A DNA stretch of 64,000 bases. Origin: Paraburkholderia youngii. Lineage in GTDB: Bacteria > Pseudomonadota > Gammaproteobacteria > Burkholderiales > Burkholderiaceae. The notes beneath the pieces are model-generated. The model saw only the letters and a program-made list of their open reading frames with translations. It was not told where the DNA came from and made no database searches. Positions 56,259 through 64,000 of this stretch are shown here, piece by piece. Both the position numbers and the translations under genes were made by a program. The stretch lies in the NCBI RefSeq assembly GCF_013366925.1, contig NZ_JAALDK010000001.1:744001-808000 (forward strand), read 5' to 3'. How positions within the stretch are numbered: position 1 is the stretch's first letter; each line of letters begins with the position of its first letter.

Positions 56259-57020
56259 ATGACTATTCCGAACCTCTTGAGCAACAAAAAGGCGTTCATC
56301 ACCGGCGCAGGACAGGGCAACGGCCGCGCCATCGCCATCGGTATGGCGGAAGCTGGCGCGCTCGTTGTCGTGACCGACATGAATGCCGATAATGCGCGTC
56401 AGACCGCGGAACAGATTATGGAGAAAGGCGGTCAAGCCCGACATTATCCGCTTGACGTCACTGACCTTGAGCAATGCCACGCCACGGCAGCAAAGGTCGA
56501 CGGCGAGTTGGGAGCCATTGACATCCTGGTGAACAATGCTGGCATCATCATCCGGGATGGCATCGATAGTCCGAATGCCGCGCAAAATCTCCAGCAGGTC
56601 ATGAAGGTCAATCATGAGGGAACCTTCAACGTCACTTATGCATTTCTGAGCGCACTGCGCAAGACTGCCGGCAGTATCGTAAACGTGGCATCGATTGCGT
56701 CGTTCTCGGGGCAGCCGAACACGCTCGGTTACTCGCCCTCCAAGGGGGCCGTGAAGATGCTGACGCAGTCGCTGGCTGTTGACCTTGCCAACGACGGGAT
56801 ACGCGTCAACGCCATTGCCCCCGGCGTGATCGAGACGCCGATGACTGTATCGACGCGCGCCAATGCGGACAAGCTCGAACGCTTTCTGACGCGCATTCCT
56901 ATGCATCGTGTGGGCAAGCCGGAAGAGCTGGTTGGCGCAGTTCTATTTCTGGCTTCTTCCATGTCGACCTATGTGACAGGTACGACTTTGCCTGTTGATG
57001 GCGGATACCTCGCCATGTAA
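56259..57020 (+). CDS. Short-chain dehydrogenase/reductase, KstD-module type 2
   Basis: 253 residues. Cofactor motif TGAGQGNGRAIAIGMAEAG, NNAGIIIRDG, Ser in VASIASFSG and Tyr-x-x-x-Lys in GYSPSKGAVK. It shares long stretches with the SDR at 33249. I choose the ATG at 56259 because the family start follows; an ATG at 56247 is also possible. It is 95 bp downstream of the dehydrogenase, in one unit. It probably interconverts a ring hydroxyl and the ketone needed by the dehydrogenase. Confidence 0.87.
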   Translation: MTIPNLLSNKKAFITGAGQGNGRAIAIGMAEAGALVVVTDMNADNARQTAEQIMEKGGQARHYPLDVTDLEQCHATAAKVDGELGAIDILVNNAGIIIRDGIDSPNAAQNLQQVMKVNHEGTFNVTYAFLSALRKTAGSIVNVASIASFSGQPNTLGYSPSKGAVKMLTQSLAVDLANDGIRVNAIAPGVIETPMTVSTRANADKLERFLTRIPMHRVGKPEELVGAVLFLASSMSTYVTGTTLPVDGGYLAM

Positions 57021-57025
57021 GTAGA

Positions 57026-57044
57026 CCCCCGAAAGGGGGATCTT
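57026..57044 (+). terminator. Possible weak terminator after SDR 2
   Basis: The CCCCC-GAAA-GGGGG hairpin lies just after the SDR stop, followed by a mixed ATCTTGC tract rather than a clean T-run. It may only slow transcription. Confidence 0.4.
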
Positions 57045-57212
57045 GCATGCTTCTAATGATTAGTATTACCAATCAATGTTTCTTGGAGAGATCGGCTCTT
57101 GAATCCGTGAATTTGAAGTCACGCAACGCGCGTGTGAATGTGATGTTCTATTTTGAAAATAAGCATTTAGGAATGTTCTCTGGCAATTCAGCGGGCATTC
57201 AGGAGACAACTG

Positions 57213-58562
57213 ATGAAAAGCGGAGTTCGTACGATCGACGTCAAGGCATTCATCGATGCTGAGCGTTTTTCCCTGTGTCAGTGGCTGATTCTTATCCTTT
57301 GTTTTTGCATCGTGACTGCCGATGGTTACGATACCGCAGCGATTGGCTTCATTGCACCCGCATTGACCCATGCATGGGGCATTGATAAATCTGAACTAGG
57401 CATCGTGATGAGCGCTGCCCTCGTCGGCCTCGGGTTGGGATCGGTTTTCGCCGGACCGATTGCCGACCGAATCGGGCGCAAGAGCGTTCTTGTAGTGTCC
57501 GTCGCGTCCTTTGGCATCTGGAGTTTGATTGCTGCAAGCTCGCACACCGTTGGTTCACTGACGATCTTTCGCTTCCTGACTGGCTTGGGGCTTGGTGCGG
57601 CGATGCCGAATACCGTGGCACTTATGTCCGAATACGCTCCTGAGCGTTTGCGTTCGATGGCCGTGAACGTCATGTACTGCGGATTTTCAGTGGGCCTGAT
57701 CGCAGGGGGTACGGCTTCCGCATGGCTAATTCCGCACGCTGGCTGGCAAAGCGTACTGGTACTCGGCGGCGTCCTGCCGCTTGTGCTTGCGCTGGTCCTC
57801 ATTGCACTTCTGCCCGAATCGGTCCAGTTTCTCGTGGTTCGTAGCGGTACGCATGAAAAGATCGCGCGGATTCTGAAACGAATTTCACCGCATGCCAACC
57901 TGGACCGTTGCACTTTCGTCGCTCCCGTAGTTTCGTCGACGAAAAGTGGTCGCCGGTTTGCGTTAGCGTTGATTCTGTCGAAGGCCTATCGTCTGCCCAC
58001 GATCATGCTCTGGATTGCCTATTTCACGGGTCTGATTGTGTACTACCTGATGACGAACTGGATGCCGACCTTATTCCGCGATCTTGGCTTCAGTACGGAG
58101 CATGCGATGTTGATCTCGTCGTTGTTCCCGTTAGGCGGGTTGCTTGGAAATCCGGTTACCGGTTGGCTGATGGATCGCGTCAACGCAAACCGTACGATCG
58201 TGGTTTCCTATGTGCTGGTCGCTGTGCTTGTGGCGCTAGTCGGACACAGTGTCGGCAGTGAGACAACTCTCGGCGCGCTCATATTCCTTTGCGGAGCACT
58301 GGCGACGAGTGCGGCTACATCGCTGTCATCTTACGCGGCACAAATCTATCCGACCGAAGGCCGTTCTACGGGCGTGGCCTGGATGCAGGGCGTTGGCCGA
58401 CTCGGAGGCGTTGCAGGCTCCTTCGCAGGCGCTGCAATGCTGGGTTTGGGTTGGCACTTTGGTGATGTGTTCACGATGCTGGCGGTGCCAGCCCTTATTT
58501 CTGCTCTGGCGACGTTTTCAATCGGTCAAAGAAAGGCTGCTTCACTGGCTCTCCAGGCGTAG
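57213..58562 (+). CDS. MFS transporter, aromatic acid:H+ symporter (AAHS) family
   Basis: 449 residues, 12 helices. AAHS marks: the N-terminal DGYDTAAIGFIAPAL motif with the Asp pair region needed in PcaK-type carriers, GPIADRIGRKSVL in loop 2-3 and a symmetric SDR/GWLMDRV motif in loop 8-9. AGGAGA precedes the ATG at 57213. It follows the FAD dehydrogenase-SDR pair and precedes a porin, making an uptake-plus-oxidation set. The substrate is probably a carboxylated ring compound. Confidence 0.9.
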   Translation: MKSGVRTIDVKAFIDAERFSLCQWLILILCFCIVTADGYDTAAIGFIAPALTHAWGIDKSELGIVMSAALVGLGLGSVFAGPIADRIGRKSVLVVSVASFGIWSLIAASSHTVGSLTIFRFLTGLGLGAAMPNTVALMSEYAPERLRSMAVNVMYCGFSVGLIAGGTASAWLIPHAGWQSVLVLGGVLPLVLALVLIALLPESVQFLVVRSGTHEKIARILKRISPHANLDRCTFVAPVVSSTKSGRRFALALILSKAYRLPTIMLWIAYFTGLIVYYLMTNWMPTLFRDLGFSTEHAMLISSLFPLGGLLGNPVTGWLMDRVNANRTIVVSYVLVAVLVALVGHSVGSETTLGALIFLCGALATSAATSLSSYAAQIYPTEGRSTGVAWMQGVGRLGGVAGSFAGAAMLGLGWHFGDVFTMLAVPALISALATFSIGQRKAASLALQA

Positions 58563-60052
58563 TCAGCAGACGTTCAAGCTATTCAGATGTCGCGCGTTCG
58601 AGGTCGCGAGGAGGCGTCGCGGCTATCTGGTTTCGTGAAGGTGGTGAACCCATCAGTCATGAAACGCTGAGTAAAAGTTATTCAAATAATTCATATATGT
58701 AGTAAAGGAGATACTATGAAGCGGCTGTCCGTGTGTTGCGCGCTGTTTGCACTTCCAGTAATTGCCAACGCACAAAGTAGCGTTACTCTGTATGGCGTTC
58801 TCGATGAAGGGCTGATGTACACCAGCAACGTTGCCGGAGGGAAGAAGGTTTCGCTGGACTCATTGTCGGGTCTCTTTGGCAGCCGATGGGGTTTTACTGG
58901 CGTCGAGGACCTGGGCGGTAATCTTCAGGCCATCTTCACGCTGGAATCGGGTGTGAACCTGAATAACGGTCAATTTGGGCAAGGGGGGACGGCGTTCGGG
59001 CGTCAAGCCTTCGTCGGACTGAAGAGCGCACAATTTGGTTCGCTGACGTTCGGCCGCCAATATGACATGGTGTTCTATTTCCCAGAGCCTCTGACAGCGG
59101 GTAGCCTGGTAGGTGGTCCCGTTGGGATGCATCCGGGTGACGTTGATAATGCGGCAAATACGGTGCGATTGAATAACGCAGTCCGCTATATGAGCCCGGT
59201 CCGCGGAGGATTTTCCTTTGGTGGTGAATATAGCCTCGGTGGTGTGGCAGGGAACTTTACCGCGAACAGCGGTTATTCGGTTGGCGCCGGCTATTCCGGT
59301 GGGCCTCTGAAGGTCGGGGCGGCATTTGAATACTTCAAGAATCCAACGGCGACCCCCGGTAATGGGTTCTTCACGGCATACGCCAACGGCGCATCTCCAC
59401 TCGCATATTCATTGAATAAGGCCTATGTGCCAGCGCAGGCATACCAGGTGGCGATCGTTGCTGCAAACTATGCAGTGGGGGCCGCGACTTTCGCAGCGTC
59501 GTACTCGAACGTGCAGTATGCAAATCTTGGAGCCGCATTCCACAACGGTACGGCCATATTCAACAACGTCGACGTTGGCGTCTCATATCAGTTCACCCCT
59601 GCCTTCACTACTGGGATTGCATACGACTACCTGACGTCAAATGGTGTGACTACTGCAAGCGGTACGACGGTGGGGAAACAGCACTATCATCAAGTCTCTC
59701 TCGTGTCGGATTACCTTCTCTCAAAAAGGACGGATGTGTATGTCGGCGCCGGATGGCAACACGCGTCGGGTACCTCGTCGCTCGGTACGCCGGCGGTAGC
59801 CAATATCGATAATCTGGGCGATTCTTCCAACCATCAGCAGCTGTTGTTCCGATTGGGGATGCGGCACAGGTTCTAAGGGTCCCTTTCTGGCGCATTGCTA
59901 TGACGCGTGCCGGCGGGCACTCGCCGCGCACGGGTCACCAATTCTTCGCCGCCCGACACCGTCGGTCGATAGAGCAAAAAAAGCCTGACCGGCGGTTCTC
60001 TTTATAACTCACACGTTGACCAGCTTCCGCGAAGCCCGAGCGCCGTAGAGCC
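58562..60052 (+). repeat. Direct repeat copy B carrying the porin
   Basis: Partner of 39905-41397, same orientation. Homology stops near 60052, where IS3-related sequence begins. The core leader, porin and downstream 110 bp are nearly identical to copy A. Confidence 0.9.
58716..59876 (+). CDS. Outer-membrane porin, copy B
   Basis: 386 residues, identical in protein to copy A at 40058; the DNA differs at about six third-codon positions. Signal peptide, 16-strand barrel features and terminal Phe are as in copy A. AAAGGAGA precedes the ATG. It follows the AAHS transporter by 153 bp, whereas copy A follows the ABC operon, so the same porin serves two uptake modules. Confidence 0.93.
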   Translation: MKRLSVCCALFALPVIANAQSSVTLYGVLDEGLMYTSNVAGGKKVSLDSLSGLFGSRWGFTGVEDLGGNLQAIFTLESGVNLNNGQFGQGGTAFGRQAFVGLKSAQFGSLTFGRQYDMVFYFPEPLTAGSLVGGPVGMHPGDVDNAANTVRLNNAVRYMSPVRGGFSFGGEYSLGGVAGNFTANSGYSVGAGYSGGPLKVGAAFEYFKNPTATPGNGFFTAYANGASPLAYSLNKAYVPAQAYQVAIVAANYAVGAATFAASYSNVQYANLGAAFHNGTAIFNNVDVGVSYQFTPAFTTGIAYDYLTSNGVTTASGTTVGKQHYHQVSLVSDYLLSKRTDVYVGAGWQHASGTSSLGTPAVANIDNLGDSSNHQQLLFRLGMRHRF

Positions 60053-60153
60053 TACGGAGTTGGAGCAGCCTCCTCAAACGTTGGACACGTCACCCACTTA
60101 CAACAACGGGTAAGCATACGATTGTGTTTTGGACTAACAGCGAGCAAGAAGTG

Positions 60154-60483
60154 ATGGAAGCGTTGACGGGACTCAGGCGCCGGCGGCGGTGGTTGGTAGA
60201 AGATAAAGTCGCGATGGTCAGGGAGACCTTTGAGCCGGACAAGACGGTCTCGACGGTGGCGCACCTGCACGGTGTGAATCCGACTCAGTTGTTCCGTTGG
60301 CGCAAGCTATATCAGGATGGCAGCCTCTCGACGGTGAGCGCCGGTGAGGAGGTCGTGCCGGCCTCCGAGTTCGCTGACGCACTCAAGCAAATCAAGGAGC
60401 TGCAACGGCTGCTGGGCAAGAAGACGATGGAGGCGGAAATCTTGCGCGAAGCGGCCGAATGCGCACGGCGAGGCAACCGATGA
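60154..60483 (+). CDS. IS3-family (IS2-like) OrfA
   Basis: 109 residues from ATG 60154 (an in-frame GTG at 60124 would add ten). It has the HTH of IS2-type OrfA ([20 protein letters not shown], then [14 protein letters not shown]) and a C-terminal leucine-zipper-like helix ([20 protein letters not shown]). OrfB downstream is broken, so it cannot transpose alone. It begins right after the porin repeat copy B. Confidence 0.8.
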   Translation: MEALTGLRRRRRWLVEDKVAMVRETFEPDKTVSTVAHLHGVNPTQLFRWRKLYQDGSLSTVSAGEEVVPASEFADALKQIKELQRLLGKKTMEAEILREAAECARRGNR

Positions 60484-60820
60484 CGCCGGGATGGTCGGAA
60501 AAATCCGGCGCGCCATCGCCGACTTGCCGAGCTGGGGCTGCCGGCGCCTCTGGGGCGGGCTGCGAAGCGAGCGGAGAGAGCCAGGGCGCGGCTCCCGTCA
60601 ACGTCAAGCGGGCCTATCGCGTCATGCGCGAACACGGCTTGCTGGTCGAGCGCAGGCCCATGGCGTCGGGCTCGCAGAGGCGGCGTGACGGCAAGGTCGC
60701 CGTGACGAGGCGCAATCAACGCTGACGTTCTGACGGCTTCGAGTTTCGTTGCGACAGCGGCGAACCGCTGCGCGTGACATTTGCGTTGGACTGTGCGAAT
60801 CGTCGTAAAGACCGTGCAGG
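60484..60820 (+). pseudogene. Broken IS3-family OrfB (integrase) fragment
   Basis: Pieces of an IS2-type OrfB occur in different frames: LPSWGCRRLWGGLRSER, then APVNVKRAYRVMREHGLLVE after a frameshift near 60590, then [20 protein letters not shown] after further disruption near 60730. The DDE core beyond this is missing. The stretch from 60820 to 61129 carries no recognisable gene. Confidence 0.75.
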
Positions 60821-61129
60821 CGCCGTCCGCGATAAGCGTTGCCCAAGGCATAACGTTGCGTGTTGGTGGGACGTGGGCCGCTGACTCAGCGGCAACTACT
60901 GAGAATACTGGAGCGGTGGCCCGGCAGCGCGATGCAACTGGCCGGCGAAGCAGATTTTATTCTTTGCAACTCGAGTCCAAACAAACGGCGCTGTTCAATC
61001 AAATTCTAAGCCGATTTCTTCTGCAAGTAAGAAGACGGCTATGTGTTGGGAAAAAATGCAATGGCGGCTTGTGCGAGGCGGCTATTGCGTATTTATCGTT
61101 CTCGCAAAAATTACTACCATGGAATAAGG

Positions 61130-61873
61130 ATGACGAAACGAATTGCAGTAGTGACGGGTGGCATGGGCGGCTTGGGAGAAGCGATCAGTGCGAAGCTACA
61201 TGACGCGGGTTATGCAGTAGTAGTCACGCACTCGCCAAGCAACAGCGGTGCAACTGATTGGCTGGCAAACATGGAAAGTCGGGGCCGTAGTTTCCGCGCG
61301 TATCCGGTCGACGTGGCCGACTACGATTCGTGCCAGCACTGCGCCGCCAAGATAAAGTTCGAAGTCGGCCCGGTCGATATTCTGGTGAATAATGCTGGAA
61401 TTACCGAGGACATGACGCTGCGCAAAATGGACAAGGTCAACTGGGACGCGGTCATCCGCACCAATCTGGATTCTGTATTCAACATGACGAAGCCGCTGTG
61501 CGAGGAGATGGTTGCACGGGGTTGGGGACGCATCGTCAACATTTCATCCGTAAATGGCTCGAAAGGCTCCATCGGCCAGACCAACTACGCGGCAGCCAAG
61601 GCCGGCATGCACGGCTTCACGAAATCGCTCGCGCTCGAAGTCGCGCGTAAAGGAGTGACCGTGAACACCGTTTCGCCGGGCTATCTCGCGACGAAGATGG
61701 TCACGGCGATTCCACAGGAGATCCTAGATACAAAGATCCTCCCACATATTCCCGTCGGGCGTCTGGGCAAGCCCGAGGAAGTGGCGGCGCTCGTGCTTTA
61801 CCTCTGCTCGGACGATGCCAGCTTCGTGACTGGTTCCAATATCGCTATCAACGGCGGGCAGCACATGCACTGA
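61130..61873 (+). CDS. phaB: Acetoacetyl-CoA reductase-type SDR
   Basis: 247 residues, NADPH-type SDR closely following the PhaB pattern: RIAVVTGGMGGLGEAISAKL, NNAGITEDMTLRKMDKVNWD, then the block RIVNISSVNGSKGSIGQTNY (Tyr with Lys four residues on), VTVNTVSPGYLATKMV and the tail NGGQHMH. PhaB reduces acetoacetyl-CoA to (R)-3-hydroxybutyryl-CoA for PHA storage. No phaA or phaC adjoins. Acetoacetate from the homogentisate route could feed it after CoA activation; this is inference. The ATG at 61130 has only a weak site (AATAAGG). Confidence 0.82.
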   Translation: MTKRIAVVTGGMGGLGEAISAKLHDAGYAVVVTHSPSNSGATDWLANMESRGRSFRAYPVDVADYDSCQHCAAKIKFEVGPVDILVNNAGITEDMTLRKMDKVNWDAVIRTNLDSVFNMTKPLCEEMVARGWGRIVNISSVNGSKGSIGQTNYAAAKAGMHGFTKSLALEVARKGVTVNTVSPGYLATKMVTAIPQEILDTKILPHIPVGRLGKPEEVAALVLYLCSDDASFVTGSNIAINGGQHMH

Positions 61874-62097
61874 ACGTGACAGGAGTCGCACGCCACAGTG
61901 CGCAGTCACACCGCATGTACCGCAACGAACCATTCGCGCAGTTCAGCCGCGCATCTATGAGCGGAATGTGCCATGAGTGCAGGCCGGTGGCGCCGCCGGC
62001 AGAATTCGTTGCTGAGGGTTTCCCAACCTCGGGTGTGCAAAATGAGGGGTTGGGTTTTATACTTAAGGCGTCTCCTCCATTTCTCCAAATGGATTCA

Positions 62098-62126
62098 AGC
62101 CCGCTTCGTGCGGGCTCTTTCTTTTT
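62098..62126 (+). terminator. Rho-independent terminator downstream of phaB-like gene
   Basis: Stem AGCCCGC/GCGGGCT with a 5-nt loop, followed by CTTTCTTTTTG. It lies 225 bp after the stop. Confidence 0.85.
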
Positions 62127-62218
62127 GTCTGCGCGGTGGCGACGCGGGTTCGCCTCATGACTCATCGGATGACTTTCGAGGAGCCGCGTCGCCAATCTTT
62201 AATACTTGATCCAGCCCC

Positions 62219-62725
62219 TTGATGGGAAGATTCCATGGCGATGAACTTACGTTGACGGCGAAGCGCAGGGTGTGCTCCACAGCACATCTTGGCTCGGGCG
62301 GAGCGTATTCGAGTTCGGCGTGCGGAAGTGCAACTCGGAGTCGCATGAGCGAGCTTCTTGCGGAAGACTTCATGCCCTTGAGGCCACAAGCGCGTACATC
62401 GACAATTGACAGCGCCCGCTGGCGGCGTCCCGTCCCGCGATGCGCTTTGTTGAACCGCGAACGGAAGTACAACAGCTTCTGGCCGCACTGCACCGGGCAC
62501 GCGAAGGGCTGGTCACCGAATGCACGGCTATCATCAACCGGAACCACGGCATCCTGCTTGAGTTCGGCATCGTTGTTCCTCTGTCCACAGCCACGCTCCG
62601 CCGGCCGCCCGACGTGCTCGCTATGCACGACGTGCCGCCTCGGCTGGTCCAGTTGATCCACCGGCTCCATGCTCACTTTCGTTACCCCGAACAGCAGGTT
62701 GACGAGATCGAACGGGAGCAGTCAA
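62219..62725 (+). pseudogene. Decayed IS110-family transposase
   Basis: Three frames carry parts of an IS110 transposase: ACGSATRSR (compare the EACGSAHHWAR block), a stop-containing GHKRVHRQ segment, and the long piece starting MRFVEPRTEVQQLLAALHRA with INRNHGILLEFGIVVPLS. Several stops and shifts make it non-functional. 62726-62992 holds nothing I can support. Confidence 0.7.
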
Positions 62726-62992
62726 CTATAGGTGTCGACAGAGGTATCTAATGTAGTGACGGTCGATTAAACGCCGTGGTCAGTGTTGTGCGGACTGAAA
62801 AGTAGCGGATGAAAACGCCGTTCCACGTGCGGCTGGTCTGTGCCATCTGTTACGAAAATCTTCCGGCGATCACCAGACGCAGCACCGTTCCCGAGCACTG
62901 ACCGGTAGCGGCATCCGGATGACATTGTGTTGGACGGCATATCCCAGGAAGAAGACCGGCAATGTTGTACACTCGCCTCCAGCCAAAGCCTG

Positions 62993-63370
62993 CTAACGAT
63001 GCCGCTTGCCCGCTTTATGGCCGCCTGTTGCCGGCAGTCTTTTGCATAGGTCTCTGACCAGACTGCCAACCCATGCACGATCGTCGTTGCTCAGCCGTTC
63101 CAGTTGTTCGGCAATTTCAATGCTAACGTCGACTGCCCGGCCGGAGCCTCGCTGCAGCAGCGTGGAGACCGGAACCCCATATAGCTCTGCCAGCTGAAGA
63201 AGGCGGGGAACAGTTGGCCAGTTCGCGCCACGTTCGAAGCGACTGACTGTTTCGACAAAAACACCCAGATGCTCTGCTACCTGCTCCTGCGTCAGCCCGG
63301 CATCGGCTCTGGCTGCCGCCAGCGCGCGTCCCAGAAGTTTTGCGGTTATCTGCTCATCAACAGCAGTCAA
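62993..63370 (-). CDS. XRE-family transcriptional regulator
   Basis: 125 residues. Cro/C1-type HTH at about 15-70: ALAAARADAGLTQEQVAEHL, then VETVSRFERGANWP and LLQLAELYGVPVSTLL. The remaining 50 residues are charged helix. The start is probably TTG at 63370; no ATG lies in frame. It is divergent from the 63516 gene with a 145-bp gap, the usual layout for a regulator of its neighbour. Confidence 0.82.
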   Translation of the reverse strand: MTAVDEQITAKLLGRALAAARADAGLTQEQVAEHLGVFVETVSRFERGANWPTVPRLLQLAELYGVPVSTLLQRGSGRAVDVSIEIAEQLERLSNDDRAWVGSLVRDLCKRLPATGGHKAGKRHR

Positions 63371-63515
63371 GGGTCACCATTTCATGTTGTCTGTTAACGT
63401 GGAATGGTCTCTGTAACGGGGGTTTCTGGTAACATCGCTTTATATTGGTAGTCAACATAAAATGCTGACTGTGCTGGCTTTATCCAGTGGATCTTGTGTC
63501 ACCTGAGGAAAAGAG

Positions 63516-63965
63516 ATGTTGTTTACCGACGCGAACTGGGCCGAAGCGAGTGCTTCGCGAAGAGCGATTGCGAAGCCGTATCAGCCTTGGCGCTGTGTAG
63601 GCTGGACGGACGAGGAGGTCTGTTTCTGGGTATTTCCCGAGCGCGGAACGAATCAGTCGGACGATCTGCCTGACGGGTTACTGGTCGTCGGCCCAGAGGT
63701 GCTGCTTGATGTAATCGCGCAAATGCCGGCAGATACCTTTTCGGTCTATGTGCTGCAACCGGGCTCGCAAGGTCGTGCGGCCGGGCTAAGAAGGCTGTTG
63801 GGGCTGTATAGTCAGACCGCCATTTCCGCCACAGCGCTTGACTATTGGTACAGGACAGAAGAAGGCGATCTATATCCGTGTTCTCGCCTGCAATCGTATA
63901 TGCCAAACGACGCACCGCTTAATCTTGCGTTTGAGTCGGAGGTGCGAGACCTCAGTGTCGTCTAG
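63516..63965 (+). CDS. Protein of unknown function next to XRE regulator
   Basis: 149 residues, rich in Trp and acidic residues, no signal peptide or membrane helix. AGGAAAAGAG precedes the ATG at 63516. I do not recognise the family. The pairing with a divergent XRE regulator resembles accessory-region modules, but no toxin motif is visible. Confidence 0.6.
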   Translation: MLFTDANWAEASASRRAIAKPYQPWRCVGWTDEEVCFWVFPERGTNQSDDLPDGLLVVGPEVLLDVIAQMPADTFSVYVLQPGSQGRAAGLRRLLGLYSQTAISATALDYWYRTEEGDLYPCSRLQSYMPNDAPLNLAFESEVRDLSVV

Positions 63966-64000
63966 TCGCAGGAATCGTTCGTGGCGCGTGATCCAACTGG

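Noticed and set aside
1..64000. CRISPR array, rRNA or tRNA genes
   Set aside because: No spaced short repeats and no rRNA or tRNA-like segments were recognised by eye; a covariance-model scan was not possible.

Overview
The window looks like a catabolic island of a high-GC betaproteobacterium of the Burkholderia/Paraburkholderia/Caballeronia group. The clues are GC-rich third positions, Bcsp/OmpC-type porins, a PhaB-type reductase, and many IclR and LysR regulators next to aromatic-catabolism genes. No rRNA, tRNA or CRISPR array was seen. The species assignment is inference.

Layout. 1-5.6 kb: a RecD2-like helicase cut by the window edge, small proteins of unknown function, and an IS5-type element (3053-4233) that split a small membrane-protein gene. 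The split can be reconstructed exactly. 6.1-11.4 kb: a five-gene operon, mhaA-mhaB-hmgA-fahA-maiA, which would take 3-hydroxyphenylacetate through homogentisate to fumarate and acetoacetate. 11.4-14.2 kb: two overlapping IclR genes divergent from an unusual metallo-beta-lactamase-fold (MBL) protein. 14.3-18.5 kb: decayed MFS and LysR remnants, an EthD-domain protein and an exported CocE-type hydrolase. 18.7-23.2 kb: a second MBL-hmgA-fahA-maiA set on the minus strand, whose hmgA carries an in-frame amber codon. 23.5-31.8 kb: three more IclR genes, two MFS transporters, an EthD protein and a KstD-like FAD dehydrogenase. 31.8-33.2 kb: a second IS5-type element. 33.2-41.4 kb: an SDR, a complete branched-chain-type ABC importer with a fused LivM-LivG polypeptide, an EthD protein and a porin. 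41.4-49.1 kb: an Old Yellow Enzyme, an LLM flavoprotein, two LysR genes, and an SDR/TIM-barrel/MHS-transporter operon whose transporter has a perfect 432-bp internal tandem duplication. 49.1-57 kb: a CoA-transferase fragment, an orphan binding protein, a tannase-family lipoprotein, a sixth IclR, and a second FAD dehydrogenase plus SDR pair. 57.2-60 kb: an AAHS transporter and a second, protein-identical porin. 60-64 kb: IS3 and IS110 debris, a PhaB-like reductase, an XRE regulator and a protein of unknown function.

How it may work together. Porins, ABC and MFS systems would import a substrate. The secreted hydrolases could release an acid from an ester. Two KstD-like FAD dehydrogenase plus SDR pairs could oxidise or aromatise an alicyclic ketone. 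MhaAB and the homogentisate enzymes would then finish the ring. At least eight promoters carry a similar imperfect palindrome, TATAnnGC-N10-G(C/T)nnATA, a candidate operator for one or more of the six IclR paralogs. The enzyme families are read from sequence; the alicyclic substrate and the common regulon are hypotheses.
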